The notes: generated by a model not told the origin, from the letters alone. 64,000 nt of DNA from an uncultured Clostridia bacterium (GCA_959602045.1 CAUGRT010000004.1:1-64000), one strand, 5' to 3'. Positions 7,160 through 17,207 are shown, numbered from the stretch's first letter. Made by a program: numbers and translations.

Positions 7160-10100
7160 TTACTTTGTTTCAGCCTTTTTGATTTCGGGCTTTGTGATAA
7201 TTACCTTCTTATCCTTTTCAACCCATTCAACACTTGCGCCGAGTTCCTCGGATATAAAGCGAATTGGTGTGTAGGTACGGTCGTTTTCGATAAACGCAGG
7301 GGAATCAAGCTTGATTTCCTTGTTCCGTCCATTTTGCATAGAGTGTGAAGCTCTTTGTTACCTTTGCGGAAAAATCGTACTTGGTTTTGAGTTCCTTATC
7401 CGAGTACCAACCGTCAAAATCAAAGTTTTCCTTTGTCGGCGCTGTCGGCTCTTTCATAACGCTGTTTCTTGTGACGGTCTGATTTGAAACCTTGCTGCCG
7501 CCGTTCGATTCAAACGATACGGTGTAGTGTGAAGTGCTTCGTCCACCGCCGCCACCGGATCCACCGGTGGAGTCAAAGGTATAGGTCAGAATAACGCTGT
7601 CCGCATGGGCATCGCCGGTCAGCACGGGGTTGACCGCAGCCGTCTTGCCTTCGATATCGTTATAGGTGGACTTTTCGGAAAATACGTCTGTGCCGGCGGT
7701 CTTAAGAGTAATATTCACTGTGTAGACCGTACGGGAACGGAATGTATCGCCAATGGCAAGAGTGGTACCGTCCGCAGCCTTCCACTCGGTGCTATCCACA
7801 TAATATGTACTGTCGGTGGAGGCAGCTGTTGCCGCAGCAACATCCCTGACGGGCTTGGCAACGGTCAGATTCTCTACCTTTATGCTGGTCAGTGCAGGGA
7901 TCACAGTTTCGCTTCCTGCCTTCACAGCATGGCAGTCTGCGCACTCCTCATGCTGCTTGCCATCTGCATTGGGGGTTGCGGGGGTTACTGTCACCCACTG
8001 CCAGTTGTGGTTGGCGGTTTCGGTGTAGTTTGCGGTTTCGCCGGACTTCTTGCACTTGGAGCAGGTACGGCTATGATTGGTATCATCAACCTTCGTCCAT
8101 GCGGAGAAGTCGTGGGGTTCCACCTTGAAATCGTCGCCCGCTGTGCGCAGGTCTTGATATGCGTGCCGGGGTCCATGTACACCCAATCCTGCCCGTTGGT
8201 ATCGTGGGTATGGCCGACCGTTACGGTGCAGGTAGCGGATTTGGTGCCGCAGGTGGCTGTGATAATTGCCGTGCCCTGTGCCTTGGCAGTTACCTTGCCG
8301 GTAGTATCAACCTCCGCGACTGCGGGCTTGTCACTCGTCCAAGTCAGGCTGCCCGCTGCGTTGACAGGCTCCTTCACGGCGGAGAGCTGATAGGTGTCGT
8401 TGATATCCAGATTTACCTTTGCCGGGGCAACGGTAAGGCCGGTAAGCTCAATGACGGGGGCTGCGGTCACGGTGACGTTGAAGCGGGAAGTCTGAGAAAA
8501 CGATTTGACATTGGTTTCGCCTTCCTTGACAGCAACCAGCTCAAGTCTGGTGTTTGCCGATCCGGTGTGCGCCGCTTTCGGCTTGATCTTGCCGTTCTCC
8601 AGCGTAATATTATCATCGCTCGTCAGATACGAAGCGCCGCTGGTTCCAACCTTGACAATGCGCCATTCCAGATGATAACCGCTGTTCTCGGGCAGCAGCT
8701 TCGGAAGATTGGTCGGAAGCTCCGCCTCGTCATTTTCGCTCAGGGTAATATCCTCGTATGCGTAAACGCTCTCAAGTCTCAAAGCATTGGCCACAGTGGA
8801 ATCATCGTATACAACCACATACCATGTGCCGCCGCCGTCCGTGCTGCGCTGCCACCGGTACGCCTTGGTGGCATCCGCGGGGGTAACGCTGGCAGCGATG
8901 GAGATGGGGCGGTCGTAGACAATGCTGCTGGTGTAGTACACGCTGCCCTCGATGGTGGGATCGGGTTCAACCACCGGCGCGTCATTCACCACCAGCTTGA
9001 CGATATGCTCGTTACTGTAAATACCGATGTTACCGGTGCCCTTTTTCAGATTCAGATGCAGGGCAAAGGAATAGACCTTGGGGGCTGCGCCCGCAGGAAT
9101 GGTATAGCTATATTCGGTGGCGGTGGGACTGATGGCATCAGGGGTGGGCGTGGCAGAGCCGGAGATATAGCGGTCGCACGTTGCGTTATAGCTGTAGCCT
9201 GCGTCTTTCAGCTCCTGCGCCAAAGGCTTCCACTCGAATTTGAGGGTATGCGCCTCGTCGTTGTTCAGATTCTCAACGGTGCCCTTCCAGTCCTTGAAGT
9301 AATCGATGGGGTTGCCGTCCAGCGTGACGGACTTCATGCCCCATGCGTTGGGAAGAATCTTGGTCGGCTGGTCATTCACTGCCTTGATCTCAAATACAAA
9401 GCCCTCTGACCATCGCCCACTTTTGTTGTAATAGGAAATATATTCGCGGTAGCTACTGGTGTCCTGTGCCGCAAAAGTGCCCTTGCCGGTCTGAACAACG
9501 TTTTTTTCCAGCATTTCATCTGCCAAAAACGTGACATCGCTATATGACAGACGCGGTCTCACAGGTGCATAACCATAATCCGAGGATTGCTTATCAACTG
9601 ACAATGTTTCATGGATAGTGCCGCCGTTCAGCTTTGCCGCTACATGGTAACCCGTTAAATCCTTTTCGTTTTTATCTAAAAATTTTGGTCTCATCCAAAA
9701 TTTCTTGTGGAACTCACCGCCGTTGATGACCACTTCGGGTGTGAAAAAGCTGTAGCAGCCACCCATGCCTGTACATAGTCGAGGAAAATACCGTTGTTGA
9801 TCTCGGTGAGCGGTTTGGTGCCGTCACCCGGGCCATTGAGCATGACCTTCTTTTCAAAGGTGCCTCCGTTAATCTTGACGCGGGGTTCATTTTGATTCCA
9901 GTCGTTGCCGCCGGCGTAGCAGTGGATCACACGCTTCCATCTCGTATCGTTCCTGAGGCTGCCGGCATCCACCTTCAGCGTTCCGCTGTTGAGGGTGAAC
10001 TGTCCGTAGGTATGTACATTAATGAGGTAGCACGAGTCGTTGTAGGTCGAGCCGAGGATGGTTCCCTTCTGGCCGGAGCTGCTGTCCAGCACCGTCAGGC

Positions 10101-10432
10101 TGCCATGATTGATCATGAACATATTGCTCATAGCGGTTTTTGCGGAGTACATCCGCAGCGTGTGGCCGTTCAGGTCAAGCTGCTTCTTGCCCCTGACCTC
10201 CAGCGACTCAAGGATACCCATGCCGCTGCTCAGCGTGCCGGTGTCGATGTCGCTGCCCAGCTTGATATTGTCCGGGGGATTCTGCGTGCTCAGCGCCGCC
10301 TTCAGCTCATCATAGGTGGTGACCGTCGTCCACGTCTCCGCTGCACTGACCGTCACGCCCATGGCGGGTACAAGCGTAAGCAGCATTGCCAGTGTCAGTA
10401 AAACAGAAAAAAAATTGTCTTGTCCTTTTCAC
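7160..10432 (-). pseudogene. Large surface protein (BIG2, InlB-type repeat, copper-amine-oxidase-like stalk) with four frameshifts
   Basis: GTG 10432 follows AAAGGAGG with 8 bases spacing and begins KRTRQFF, but a T8 run (10407-10414; seven would restore frame) breaks the signal peptide ending AMGVTVSAAE. The frame is lost again near 9744-9748 (T5 where six fit), near 8137-8145, and near 7330. Joined, the pieces encode a signal peptide, a beta-helix-like N-terminus with ING/INNG repeats, beta domains, a BIG2 domain (LTGLTVAPAKVNLDINDTY...), Cys pairs (CSKCKKSG), an InlB/Flg_new repeat (YTVSFESNGGSKVSNQTV...LYAKW), and a C-terminal stalk (PAFIENDRTYTPIRFISEELGA). The GC content is clearly above its neighbours, suggesting transfer. 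It could be a decaying gene, phase-variable at the T8 run, or hit by homopolymer sequencing errors. Confidence 0.8.
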
Positions 10433-10492
10433 ATTTATATCCTCCTTTTGATGTGATATTTTACATTCCTCTGCAAAATTTGCCGGAATGTA

Positions 10493-10518
10493 TCGGATTA
10501 ACTATCAGTATAATCCGA
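10493..10518. repeat. Perfect inverted repeat upstream of the surface-protein gene
   Basis: Arms TCGGATTA (10493-10500) and TAATCCGA (10511-10518) are separated by 10 bases in the only sizeable gap of the minus-strand run. There is no T-run after it, so an operator or RNA-processing stem is as likely as a terminator. Confidence 0.5.
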
Positions 10519-10590
10519 ACTTCAGATTTCTTTGTCTGCGTTAGTATCTTTCGATATAACTTTGCATCTCCTTTCTTTTGGGTTTTGCAT

Positions 10591-11172
10591 TTATCCGATA
10601 TTTCGACCCGAGATTGCATTTCCGCAATACTCGCATTTACCGGAGCTTCCGGCGCGGATTCTTGTTGTTCCGTTACATTTTTCGCATACAACGTTGACAA
10701 AGCTTGTTTTGCTGTTCTCTCTGCCCGAGAGAAGCACGCATGGCGATCCCTGCTTTTGCAGTGTACAATCTCGAAAGACGCCCTTTCTGAAAAGCCATTC
10801 AAGCTCGGAAAGCGCCTTATAGGACGGTTTTCCCATCTGCTTTGAAATCTCCTCAATCGTAACAGTGCCGTCTTGGTCGCACATAAATATTGAATCGTAA
10901 CGGCGTGCAAGATTAGCTCTTATTCCGTTTTTTATGCCGTTTATAAACATCAGTGCGGACGGAACAAGCATAACTATATTGGTAATCAGGTTATCGCGAA
11001 GCTTTTCGTTATACCCTGTAACCCCCGAAATAATTCCAAACAGAAAAACCGCCGTGAAGAAGCCGCCTATAATCATTTGTATGTGCTTCTTCAATGTAAG
11101 TCTTGCTATTGCCGCCGCTGAAATATACGTTCCGCCGCCGGAGAATAATTTCGTATTCGTATTCGTCTTCAT
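10591..11172 (-). CDS. Membrane protein with C-terminal zinc ribbon
   Basis: 193 residues from ATG 11172, chosen because GGAGG lies 8 bases before it; an upstream GTG (11178) overlaps the previous gene. Two membrane segments are visible (about 30-52 and 60-80). A winged-helix-like soluble stretch follows (DGTVTIEEISKQMGKPSYKALSELEWLFRKGVF), and CEKC...CEYCG near the end forms a zinc ribbon. No named family is recognised. The HTH-like stretch plus ribbon on a membrane protein suggests a sensor or scaffold in the envelope operon. It overlaps the TMEM43-like gene, indicating co-translation. Confidence 0.7.
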   Translation of the reverse strand: MKTNTNTKLFSGGGTYISAAAIARLTLKKHIQMIIGGFFTAVFLFGIISGVTGYNEKLRDNLITNIVMLVPSALMFINGIKNGIRANLARRYDSIFMCDQDGTVTIEEISKQMGKPSYKALSELEWLFRKGVFRDCTLQKQGSPCVLLSGRENSKTSFVNVVCEKCNGTTRIRAGSSGKCEYCGNAISGRNIG

Positions 11173-11174
11173 TT

Positions 11175-12017
11175 TCACTGCCTCCGAAATATCATCATTC
11201 CCGCACCGATTACCGCAAGCAGTATACCGGCTACTATGGCGAAAATCGAGCCGCCGCGCACGCCTTTTTTGTTCTCCTCGGCAAATTCCTCCGCCGTCAT
11301 AAGTCCCTTAAAGGTTGTAACCGAATCTACATCTTCGCTTTTTATCAGGGTATCGCCTTTTTGTACGCCGATAATCGTATATTCGAGCGGATCGTCGGGC
11401 GAAACAATACCGTAGGATATTTTTTGAGCTCCGTCTCCCGCTGATGAGTACATACCTGTTGTTTTTTTCGGCAGCCAACTTTCTTTCGAAACGCAGTAGC
11501 GGCTTTCTTTTCCGCCCGAAAGCACCTTCCAGCCCGCATTAAGACTTTGCTCGTCATATTGCGTAAATTCGGTGTTTCTTATAAGGGGATTAAGCAGCTC
11601 GCTTTCCACCTTAAATTCACCGAGCACGGTAGGTGCGGCAAGCATGGTTGATGTAAGTATCTCGGCGTTTATTCCAAAATTCGCCTTTTCGCTGTAGTCG
11701 GTATTCTCCGGGTGCCAGTCCCACACTTTTTCATCACCGCTGCCGGTATCCTGTTTATAAGTCCAAACCGTTCTTTTCGCCGTTACTCCGGGAAGCTTAA
11801 CGCCCGTTATCGGGTCCTGGAGCTGTTCTGCCGGTTTAAGAGTTCCCGAAACAACCACAAGCTTTCCCTCGTTTTCGGGAAGAATCCTGCCGTCCTTAAT
11901 CGTTACCGCCGACCTTATTTGTTTTTCGGCTTTTGGGGCGGAAAAAAGCGCTTTTATTGCAAGGGCGGCAAAGAGCAATCCGCCTATAATCAGTATAACG
12001 CCGATTATTCTTTTCAT
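11175..12017 (-). CDS. TMEM43-like membrane protein
   Basis: About 280 residues from ATG 12017 (GGAGG seven bases upstream). A membrane helix at 4-25 and another at 255-275 flank a large extracytoplasmic domain. The KLVVVSGTLKPAEQLQDPITGVKL and RTVWTYKQ segments match the TMEM43 pattern. Bacterial homologues occur in clusters linked to envelope stress, but their function is unknown. It is part of the 13-gene minus-strand run, with a 16-base gap to the HEAT lipoprotein gene upstream. Confidence 0.75.
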   Translation of the reverse strand: MKRIIGVILIIGGLLFAALAIKALFSAPKAEKQIRSAVTIKDGRILPENEGKLVVVSGTLKPAEQLQDPITGVKLPGVTAKRTVWTYKQDTGSGDEKVWDWHPENTDYSEKANFGINAEILTSTMLAAPTVLGEFKVESELLNPLIRNTEFTQYDEQSLNAGWKVLSGGKESRYCVSKESWLPKKTTGMYSSAGDGAQKISYGIVSPDDPLEYTIIGVQKGDTLIKSEDVDSVTTFKGLMTAEEFAEENKKGVRGGSIFAIVAGILLAVIGAGMMIFRRQ

Positions 12018-12038
12018 AGTCATTCCTCCGTTCTGTGG

Positions 12039-13211
12039 CTATTCAAGCTTTTTTGCCTGATATTGATACTCGTCCTGTATAAATTTCGCATTCTTATCTG
12101 TAAGAGCATTTACAACCTCGCCAAACGCTTCAAACTGCTCTTTTGAACAGTGTGCCGCAACGGGTTTGCAGGCATAACCGCGCGTCATACGTCCTAAATT
12201 TTCGTTTTTTACAAGTCCGAGCATAACCTCATAAAGTTCATCCGTATTGAAATATGTAGCTTTTTCTCTCCATGCGTCATAATTTTCATCGGATTTGGTT
12301 GTAAAGCTTGTCACAGCTGCCCATGCCGGAACTTTGTCACTGCCCGGTGTGGTTTTAAAATAGTCTATCGTAGCTCTGTATGCCGCTTCGCTTGTGTTTT
12401 CGTGCGACGGATAATCGTACCACAGCCAAACAAGCCCTCTTACACCGTTTGAATGAAGGTCTGCGTCAGCCTCGTTTTTCAGCATTTCCGAGATAGGCGC
12501 AACCACCCTGTCATCACCGAGGAGACCGGCATACTCATATGCGGCTTTCCGAACCTCATTATCCGAATCCTTCATCAGCTCGATTTCCGCATCAACCGCA
12601 CCATCAAGAGTTTTGTTCCATGTGCTTCCAATAGCAACCGCCGCCTGCCTTCTTACAACTGCGTTTTCATTCTTTGCCGCATCAAGCAGGAATTTGCCGA
12701 TTTCTGCATCCTTGCCGCCTTCATTTCCAAGAGCTCTCACCGCACATTTAATAACATAAGGCTCTTTTTCGGTTTTCAGAATTTCCTTTGCCGCCGCTTT
12801 ATGTGAATCACTTGCCCCGAAAAATGTGGCGATGTTTGAAAACGCATAGCCTCTTACCTGAGGTGAGTCGCTTTTTAAAAGAGGCTCGACAAACTCCTTT
12901 GCCGCAGGAAGCTTCGCCTTGTTATCCTTAAGCTTTTTAATTGCTTTATCCGTTATATTTTCATCAAGCTCAAGCTTATCGTTGATTGTTGCATATGAAT
13001 ATGTGGAAGCAAGGTTTATAAATTCGTCCAGGGTTATGTTCTGCTCATCCTTTATAAACTCTTTTATCAAATCGTCCTCCGTCATATTTGCGTAGTCAAT
13101 CTTTTTAGCTCCCCCGGCTTGTTGTCCGCCGTTTTCGGTCTTGTCTCCTCCGCACGATGCAAGTGTGAATATCATTCCGATTGTCAAAATCATTGCTAAT
13201 AACTTTTTCAT
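12039..13211 (-). CDS. HEAT-repeat lipoprotein
   Basis: 390 residues from ATG 13211 (GGAGG 10 bases upstream). The signal peptide MKKLLAMILTIGMIFTLASC ends in a lipobox, giving a lipid-anchored protein. The body consists of HEAT-like helical repeats (SPQVRGYAFSNIATFFG, NAVVRRQAAVAIGSTW, DNEVRKAAYEYAGLLGDD, and others), a fold used for protein-protein binding. Its place among membrane and zinc-ribbon genes suggests a scaffolding partner on the outer face. The partner is unknown. Confidence 0.8.
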   Translation of the reverse strand: MKKLLAMILTIGMIFTLASCGGDKTENGGQQAGGAKKIDYANMTEDDLIKEFIKDEQNITLDEFINLASTYSYATINDKLELDENITDKAIKKLKDNKAKLPAAKEFVEPLLKSDSPQVRGYAFSNIATFFGASDSHKAAAKEILKTEKEPYVIKCAVRALGNEGGKDAEIGKFLLDAAKNENAVVRRQAAVAIGSTWNKTLDGAVDAEIELMKDSDNEVRKAAYEYAGLLGDDRVVAPISEMLKNEADADLHSNGVRGLVWLWYDYPSHENTSEAAYRATIDYFKTTPGSDKVPAWAAVTSFTTKSDENYDAWREKATYFNTDELYEVMLGLVKNENLGRMTRGYACKPVAAHCSKEQFEAFGEVVNALTDKNAKFIQDEYQYQAKKLE

Positions 13212-13233
13212 AATATTGAATTCCTCCGTTTTT

Positions 13234-14559
13234 TTATTGTTTATCATTATCATCAAATATGTCACCACATTCAGGGCAGAATTTCGGCGGATTTTTAGGA
13301 TCTTCCGGTTCCCAGCCGCACTTATCACATTTATAAAGCGGTGCGCCCGCAGGTTTCGGATTCCCGCAGTTTTGGCAGAATTTGCCCTTGTTTACCGTGC
13401 CACACGAACACGTCCAGCCGTCGGGCGATGCCTGCGGTTTTCCGCAGTTCATACAGAATTTCCCGGTATTGCCCGTCTGACCGCATTCACAGCTCCAGCC
13501 TGCCGCCTGAGGCTGCTGCGCCTGTTGTTGAGGCTGCTGTTGCTGCTGACCCATCGCAAAAAGATTGCCTGCATTCATGCCGCCTGCGTTCTGCGCCATA
13601 TTCATTCCGAAAAATCCGCCCATTGCACCCATTCCGCCTTCGTTTGCCGCTGCCGTTCTCATAGCGTCTGTCTGCCCGCCGACAATGCGCGCCGCCGCAA
13701 TATTCGGATTGGTTGTCATAATGTTTTCCTCCCACTCGGTAATCTTCTTTCTCTGGTCCTCGGGGATAGATACACCGTTAATGCTTACGGCGAAAAGCTC
13801 GATTCCGCGTTTTTCCTTCCACTCGGCTTTAAGCTCATCGGCAAGCGCCTTTGTAACCTCTTTTGTATGTGCAGGAATTTCCGAATACATTATTTTCATT
13901 GCCGAAATCTGCGCAAATGCCGGTCTGAGAGCGTCCAGAAGCTCGCTCTTTAACATTTCGTCAATTTCCGAACGGCTGTATACATATTCGACATTACCGG
14001 TCACATTCGTGTAAAACATAACGGGATCGGCTATTTTATAGGAATACACGCCGTTACACCTTAAATCCACCGACAGCTTATAGTTCATAGACTCATCTAT
14101 CGTTACCCTAAAGGGTACAGGTGAAGACGTACCAAATTTATTTCCTGTTATTTCCTTTGTATTAAAATAATAAACCCTCTGATCCTTGCCCGGTTCGCCT
14201 CCGAAAGTAAAACGCTTGCCTACCTGCGCAAAGCTTTGCTTAATGCTTTCGCCTAAGCTACCACAGAAAATACTCGGTTCGGTGGAATTATCGTAGACAA
14301 ACTCTCCGGCCTCGGCGCAAAATTCAACAATTTTGCCCGATTCCACGATAATCATGCTCTGCCCCTCATTTATCGAAATGATTGAACCGTTTGAAATAAT
14401 GTTGTCGTCTCCCTTTTTGTTGGAGCTTCTTTTTCCCACTCGTTTTTCGCCTTTTGCCACAAGTGTGTCAGCATCCAAGCTTTCGCAGTAGAAAAATTCT
14501 CTCCACTGATCAGCTAAAACGCCGCCGAGCGCCCCTGCGCCTGCTTTTAAAAGTCCCAT
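13234..14559 (-). CDS. SPFH-domain protein with triple zinc ribbon (YdjI / virion core-like)
   Basis: 441 residues; GAGGAG precedes ATG 14559. The N-terminus MGLLKAGAGALGGVLADQWREFF and the SPFH domain (about 20-310) match the YdjI family. A Gln/Gly-rich linker (QQQQQPQQQAQQ) follows, then three CxxC-CxxC zinc ribbons (CECGQTGNTGKFCMNCG, CSCGTVNKGKFCQNCG, CDKCGWEP...FCPECG). In Bacillus subtilis YdjI is tied to PspA at the membrane; here no PspA homologue is seen in the run. SPFH proteins form membrane-bound rings or scaffolds. Confidence 0.88.
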   Translation of the reverse strand: MGLLKAGAGALGGVLADQWREFFYCESLDADTLVAKGEKRVGKRSSNKKGDDNIISNGSIISINEGQSMIIVESGKIVEFCAEAGEFVYDNSTEPSIFCGSLGESIKQSFAQVGKRFTFGGEPGKDQRVYYFNTKEITGNKFGTSSPVPFRVTIDESMNYKLSVDLRCNGVYSYKIADPVMFYTNVTGNVEYVYSRSEIDEMLKSELLDALRPAFAQISAMKIMYSEIPAHTKEVTKALADELKAEWKEKRGIELFAVSINGVSIPEDQRKKITEWEENIMTTNPNIAAARIVGGQTDAMRTAAANEGGMGAMGGFFGMNMAQNAGGMNAGNLFAMGQQQQQPQQQAQQPQAAGWSCECGQTGNTGKFCMNCGKPQASPDGWTCSCGTVNKGKFCQNCGNPKPAGAPLYKCDKCGWEPEDPKNPPKFCPECGDIFDDNDKQ

Positions 14560-14583
14560 AATTCTGTTCTCCTCTCAATTATT

Positions 14584-15114
14584 TTATTTTTTATACTCTG
14601 TTATATCCCATATATCGGGTGTACATATCAGCCTGCCGTTTTCATCCGTATCAAGCGTGATTTTGTGTCCGCCGCGCATAACGATATAAATTTCAACATC
14701 GCCGCCGCAGTTTATTATATACGGTGTGCCGTCATGTACTTTTTGCAAATTTTTCTTGTCTCCGTTTTGAATCAGCTCGTTTTCCTCTCCGTACCGCGGA
14801 ATAACAAGATACCATTTTTCTCCGCCGTAATCATAATGCTTTACGGCTTTGCGCTGCTCCTCTGAAAGCTTTGAAAAAAGTTTTTCTATATATTCCTTTG
14901 CCGTATTTTTGCCGTTTTCTCCCTCTCCGAGATATGCGACCGCCCAATAGGGATAGTCATCGATTTCATCGAACGGAAGAGTGTTTGCGTATTCTGTACG
15001 ATGCTCGCTGTCAACATATACCATGCCCGGTCCGTCCAGCATAAAAGGTTTTTCTCTGGGAGCCCTGCATCCGAAAATACCGGCAATAACCGTAAATATC
15101 GCAATTGCTTTCAT
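14584..15114 (-). CDS. Small lipoprotein of unknown function
   Basis: 176 residues from ATG 15114. MKAIAIFTVIAGIFGC is a lipoprotein signal with Cys at 16. The mature part is soluble and mixed alpha/beta, with no recognised domain. The start follows AAGGTGAGG; a longer GTG start (15132) would overlap the LRR-SLH gene by four bases. It lies between the LRR-SLH and SPFH genes of the envelope run. Confidence 0.65.
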   Translation of the reverse strand: MKAIAIFTVIAGIFGCRAPREKPFMLDGPGMVYVDSEHRTEYANTLPFDEIDDYPYWAVAYLGEGENGKNTAKEYIEKLFSKLSEEQRKAVKHYDYGGEKWYLVIPRYGEENELIQNGDKKNLQKVHDGTPYIINCGGDVEIYIVMRGGHKITLDTDENGRLICTPDIWDITEYKK

Positions 15115-15128
15115 CAGCCTCACCTTAA

Positions 15129-16313
15129 TCACCCTTTCGGCAATTCAATTCTCATATCGTAGCAAAGAATTCTCGAAATCAGTGCTGCAGCTTCGCTCCG
15201 TTTAACCTGTGAATCCGGATAAAATGCCATGTATTCATCGCTTCCCACTGCGACTCCTTTATTGTAAAGATCCAAAATTTCATATGCGAAGGGCGTTGTG
15301 TCATAAACGTCCGGAATATCGGTTATCGGAACATCGTTTATAAAATACGGATTGACGTCGCACCGTGAAAACAGATATGCCATCTGTGCACGCGTTGCGT
15401 TTTCCTCCCAATCGAAGATTATATAATCTTCAATTATTGCATTGTAATAGCAATAATCCACATAAACATCATACCAGTTTTCACCGGTCATTTGGAATTC
15501 AACTTCATCTCTTTCGTATTGGCTTTTATTGTGAATTACCGCGGCAATTTTGGCTGCCTCAGCACAGGTAAGCCCTGCATTCGGGTCAAATTCCCTTTTG
15601 TTTTTCCCGTTTATGATGCCGAAGCTGTAAGCCGTCTGCACATAAGAATAGTACCATGCGTCCGGCGATATGTCCGCAAACGGCAGAGAGGTATCCTCCA
15701 GATATTTGCTTCCTTTAAAACCGCAGTCCTCGCAGTATATCATGTTTTCACCGAAAATATCCTTTTCCGTCATACTCTCAACAAGCGCAGTATGCATAAG
15801 TGAAAAACTAAAATTCCCGTCACCCTTTGCATCGGATATTTTTTCGTACATCACATGCTCATCTGCCGTGCACGGGATATAAAACTGTATAAATCCGGTT
15901 CCGACAAACACATCAAAATCAAACGTTATTTCCTCTGAATTCAATGTAACCTCATTAAGATTTGTGCAGTTGGCAAAAGCACGCTCACCGATATTTTTCA
16001 CACTTGACGGAATATATGCACTTTCGGTATTGCAACCTTCAAATGCATTTGTGTTTATCAATTCAATTCCTTCGGCAACGGATATGGCTTCAAGTCCTAA
16101 GTCAAAACAAGCCATAACACCGATTTCATTGATTATTGTTCCGTCTATTTCTGCCGGGAAAAAGGCAAATTCATCACCGTAATAAGCGGTAATTACTCCA
16201 TCCTTTGTGTATTCATACATACCGTCTGCCGATTTGAATGTTTCCCATTCCGCACAGACAACAGTGCTGCTTAAAATCAGCAGTGCTGCAAGCAATAACG
16301 ATAATTTTTTCAC
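15129..16313 (-). CDS. Leucine-rich (BspA-like) surface protein with C-terminal SLH domains
   Basis: About 394 residues, probably from GTG 16313 (GGGAGGT seven bases upstream) rather than the GTG at 16322 inside the ribosome site. The signal peptide is VKKLSLLLAALLILSSTVVCA. Residues about 60-150 carry LRR_5/BspA-like repeats (INEIGVMACFDLGLEAISVAEGI, IGERAFANCTNLNEVTL). Residues about 215-390 contain SLH repeats (FADISPDAWYYSYVQTAYSFG..., ITDIPDVYDTTPFAYEILDLYNKG), which bind the cell-wall secondary polymer. A wall-bound adhesion or scaffold role is inferred. Confidence 0.8.
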   Translation of the reverse strand: MKKLSLLLAALLILSSTVVCAEWETFKSADGMYEYTKDGVITAYYGDEFAFFPAEIDGTIINEIGVMACFDLGLEAISVAEGIELINTNAFEGCNTESAYIPSSVKNIGERAFANCTNLNEVTLNSEEITFDFDVFVGTGFIQFYIPCTADEHVMYEKISDAKGDGNFSFSLMHTALVESMTEKDIFGENMIYCEDCGFKGSKYLEDTSLPFADISPDAWYYSYVQTAYSFGIINGKNKREFDPNAGLTCAEAAKIAAVIHNKSQYERDEVEFQMTGENWYDVYVDYCYYNAIIEDYIIFDWEENATRAQMAYLFSRCDVNPYFINDVPITDIPDVYDTTPFAYEILDLYNKGVAVGSDEYMAFYPDSQVKRSEAAALISRILCYDMRIELPKG

Positions 16314-16328
16314 GCTTCGCACCTCCCG

Positions 16329-17207
16329 TTACTTTATTTTGGCTTCCGCATCGTCCGCGCGTCTTGTGTAAACCGCCATGCCGCCGGTCGCTGCGTCATT
16401 CATGGCATTTATGCCTTCCTTCAGTTTTTCTTTGTCCGCCTCCGTTACGGCTTCCTCACCTTTTGTTGCGGCCTTAAAAGCCGTTCCGAATGCCGCCGCC
16501 ATTCCAATCGCTGCCGCATCCTCTCTTTTTTCTGCCTTACTTCTGCCAAAGCCGAACAAGCCTCTTTCATCATCGTGAACGCCGAAAATATAATCAAACT
16601 TGCATTTTGCATTGTGTGCATACTGCAAATCCGAACGGTCTTTTTTGCTGAAACAAACTTTAATTTCATGCTTAATATACGGATGAGGGCGAAGACCTTT
16701 TTTGTTGTCTGTATTCACCTTGCTCATATTTCCGCCCAAAAGCTTGATTTTTAGTCCGCATTCCTTAAATTCAGGATTTTTTCCCGGCTCGCTTGCCGGT
16801 GTTTCATCTATGTATTCCTCATAGCTTGCCACCTGATCGTAGCGGAAAAGCTCGTTCATTTTGCCTCTGCCCATGTTGCTTCTGTGTTTAATCCGAAACA
16901 TTCCCAAATCATCGCAAAATTCAATGCCCATTTCCTTGAGCGACGAAGGGTATGTGTCTTTCTTTCCTTCTTTGGAATAGACCTCCTCAAAAAGTCTGTT
17001 CTGCCTTTTCATATATTCTATATGCCCCCTGACTTCGTCCAATGTCAGCTCGCTCAGCCTAATGTACTTTGAACATAGATTTCCGCAATCGTCACATAAA
17101 AATTCCTTGTTCCTGATTTTCGAACGATGCATCATGCCGCATTCCTTGCCGCATAATGCACAAATTTTTTTACCGAAAATGTTCTTAAAAAAATCACCTA
17201 TTCCCAT
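16329..17207 (-). CDS. DUF4428-type zinc-ribbon protein
   Basis: 292 residues; AAGGAGG precedes ATG 17207. The N-terminus has CALCGKEC...CDDCGNLC, the zinc ribbon of DUF4428 proteins, followed by a charged helical part and a central DUF4428-like beta domain (HPYIKHEIKVCFSKKDRSDLQY). A helical C-terminus follows. There is no signal peptide, so it is cytoplasmic. DUF4428 proteins often sit beside zinc-ribbon and SPFH genes in Clostridia; the molecular role is unknown. Confidence 0.7.
   Translation of the reverse strand: MGIGDFFKNIFGKKICALCGKECGMMHRSKIRNKEFLCDDCGNLCSKYIRLSELTLDEVRGHIEYMKRQNRLFEEVYSKEGKKDTYPSSLKEMGIEFCDDLGMFRIKHRSNMGRGKMNELFRYDQVASYEEYIDETPASEPGKNPEFKECGLKIKLLGGNMSKVNTDNKKGLRPHPYIKHEIKVCFSKKDRSDLQYAHNAKCKFDYIFGVHDDERGLFGFGRSKAEKREDAAAIGMAAAFGTAFKAATKGEEAVTEADKEKLKEGINAMNDAATGGMAVYTRRADDAEAKIK

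Noticed and set aside
8159..9409. Long plus-strand open frame (416 codons) opposite the surface-protein gene
   Set aside because: The minus strand encodes recognisable BIG2 and beta domains here; high GC removes stops on the other strand. No ribosome site or known domain.
10461..10910. Minus-strand 149-codon frame overlapping the membrane-ribbon gene
   Set aside because: The other frame has membrane helices, a zinc ribbon and a ribosome site; this one has none.
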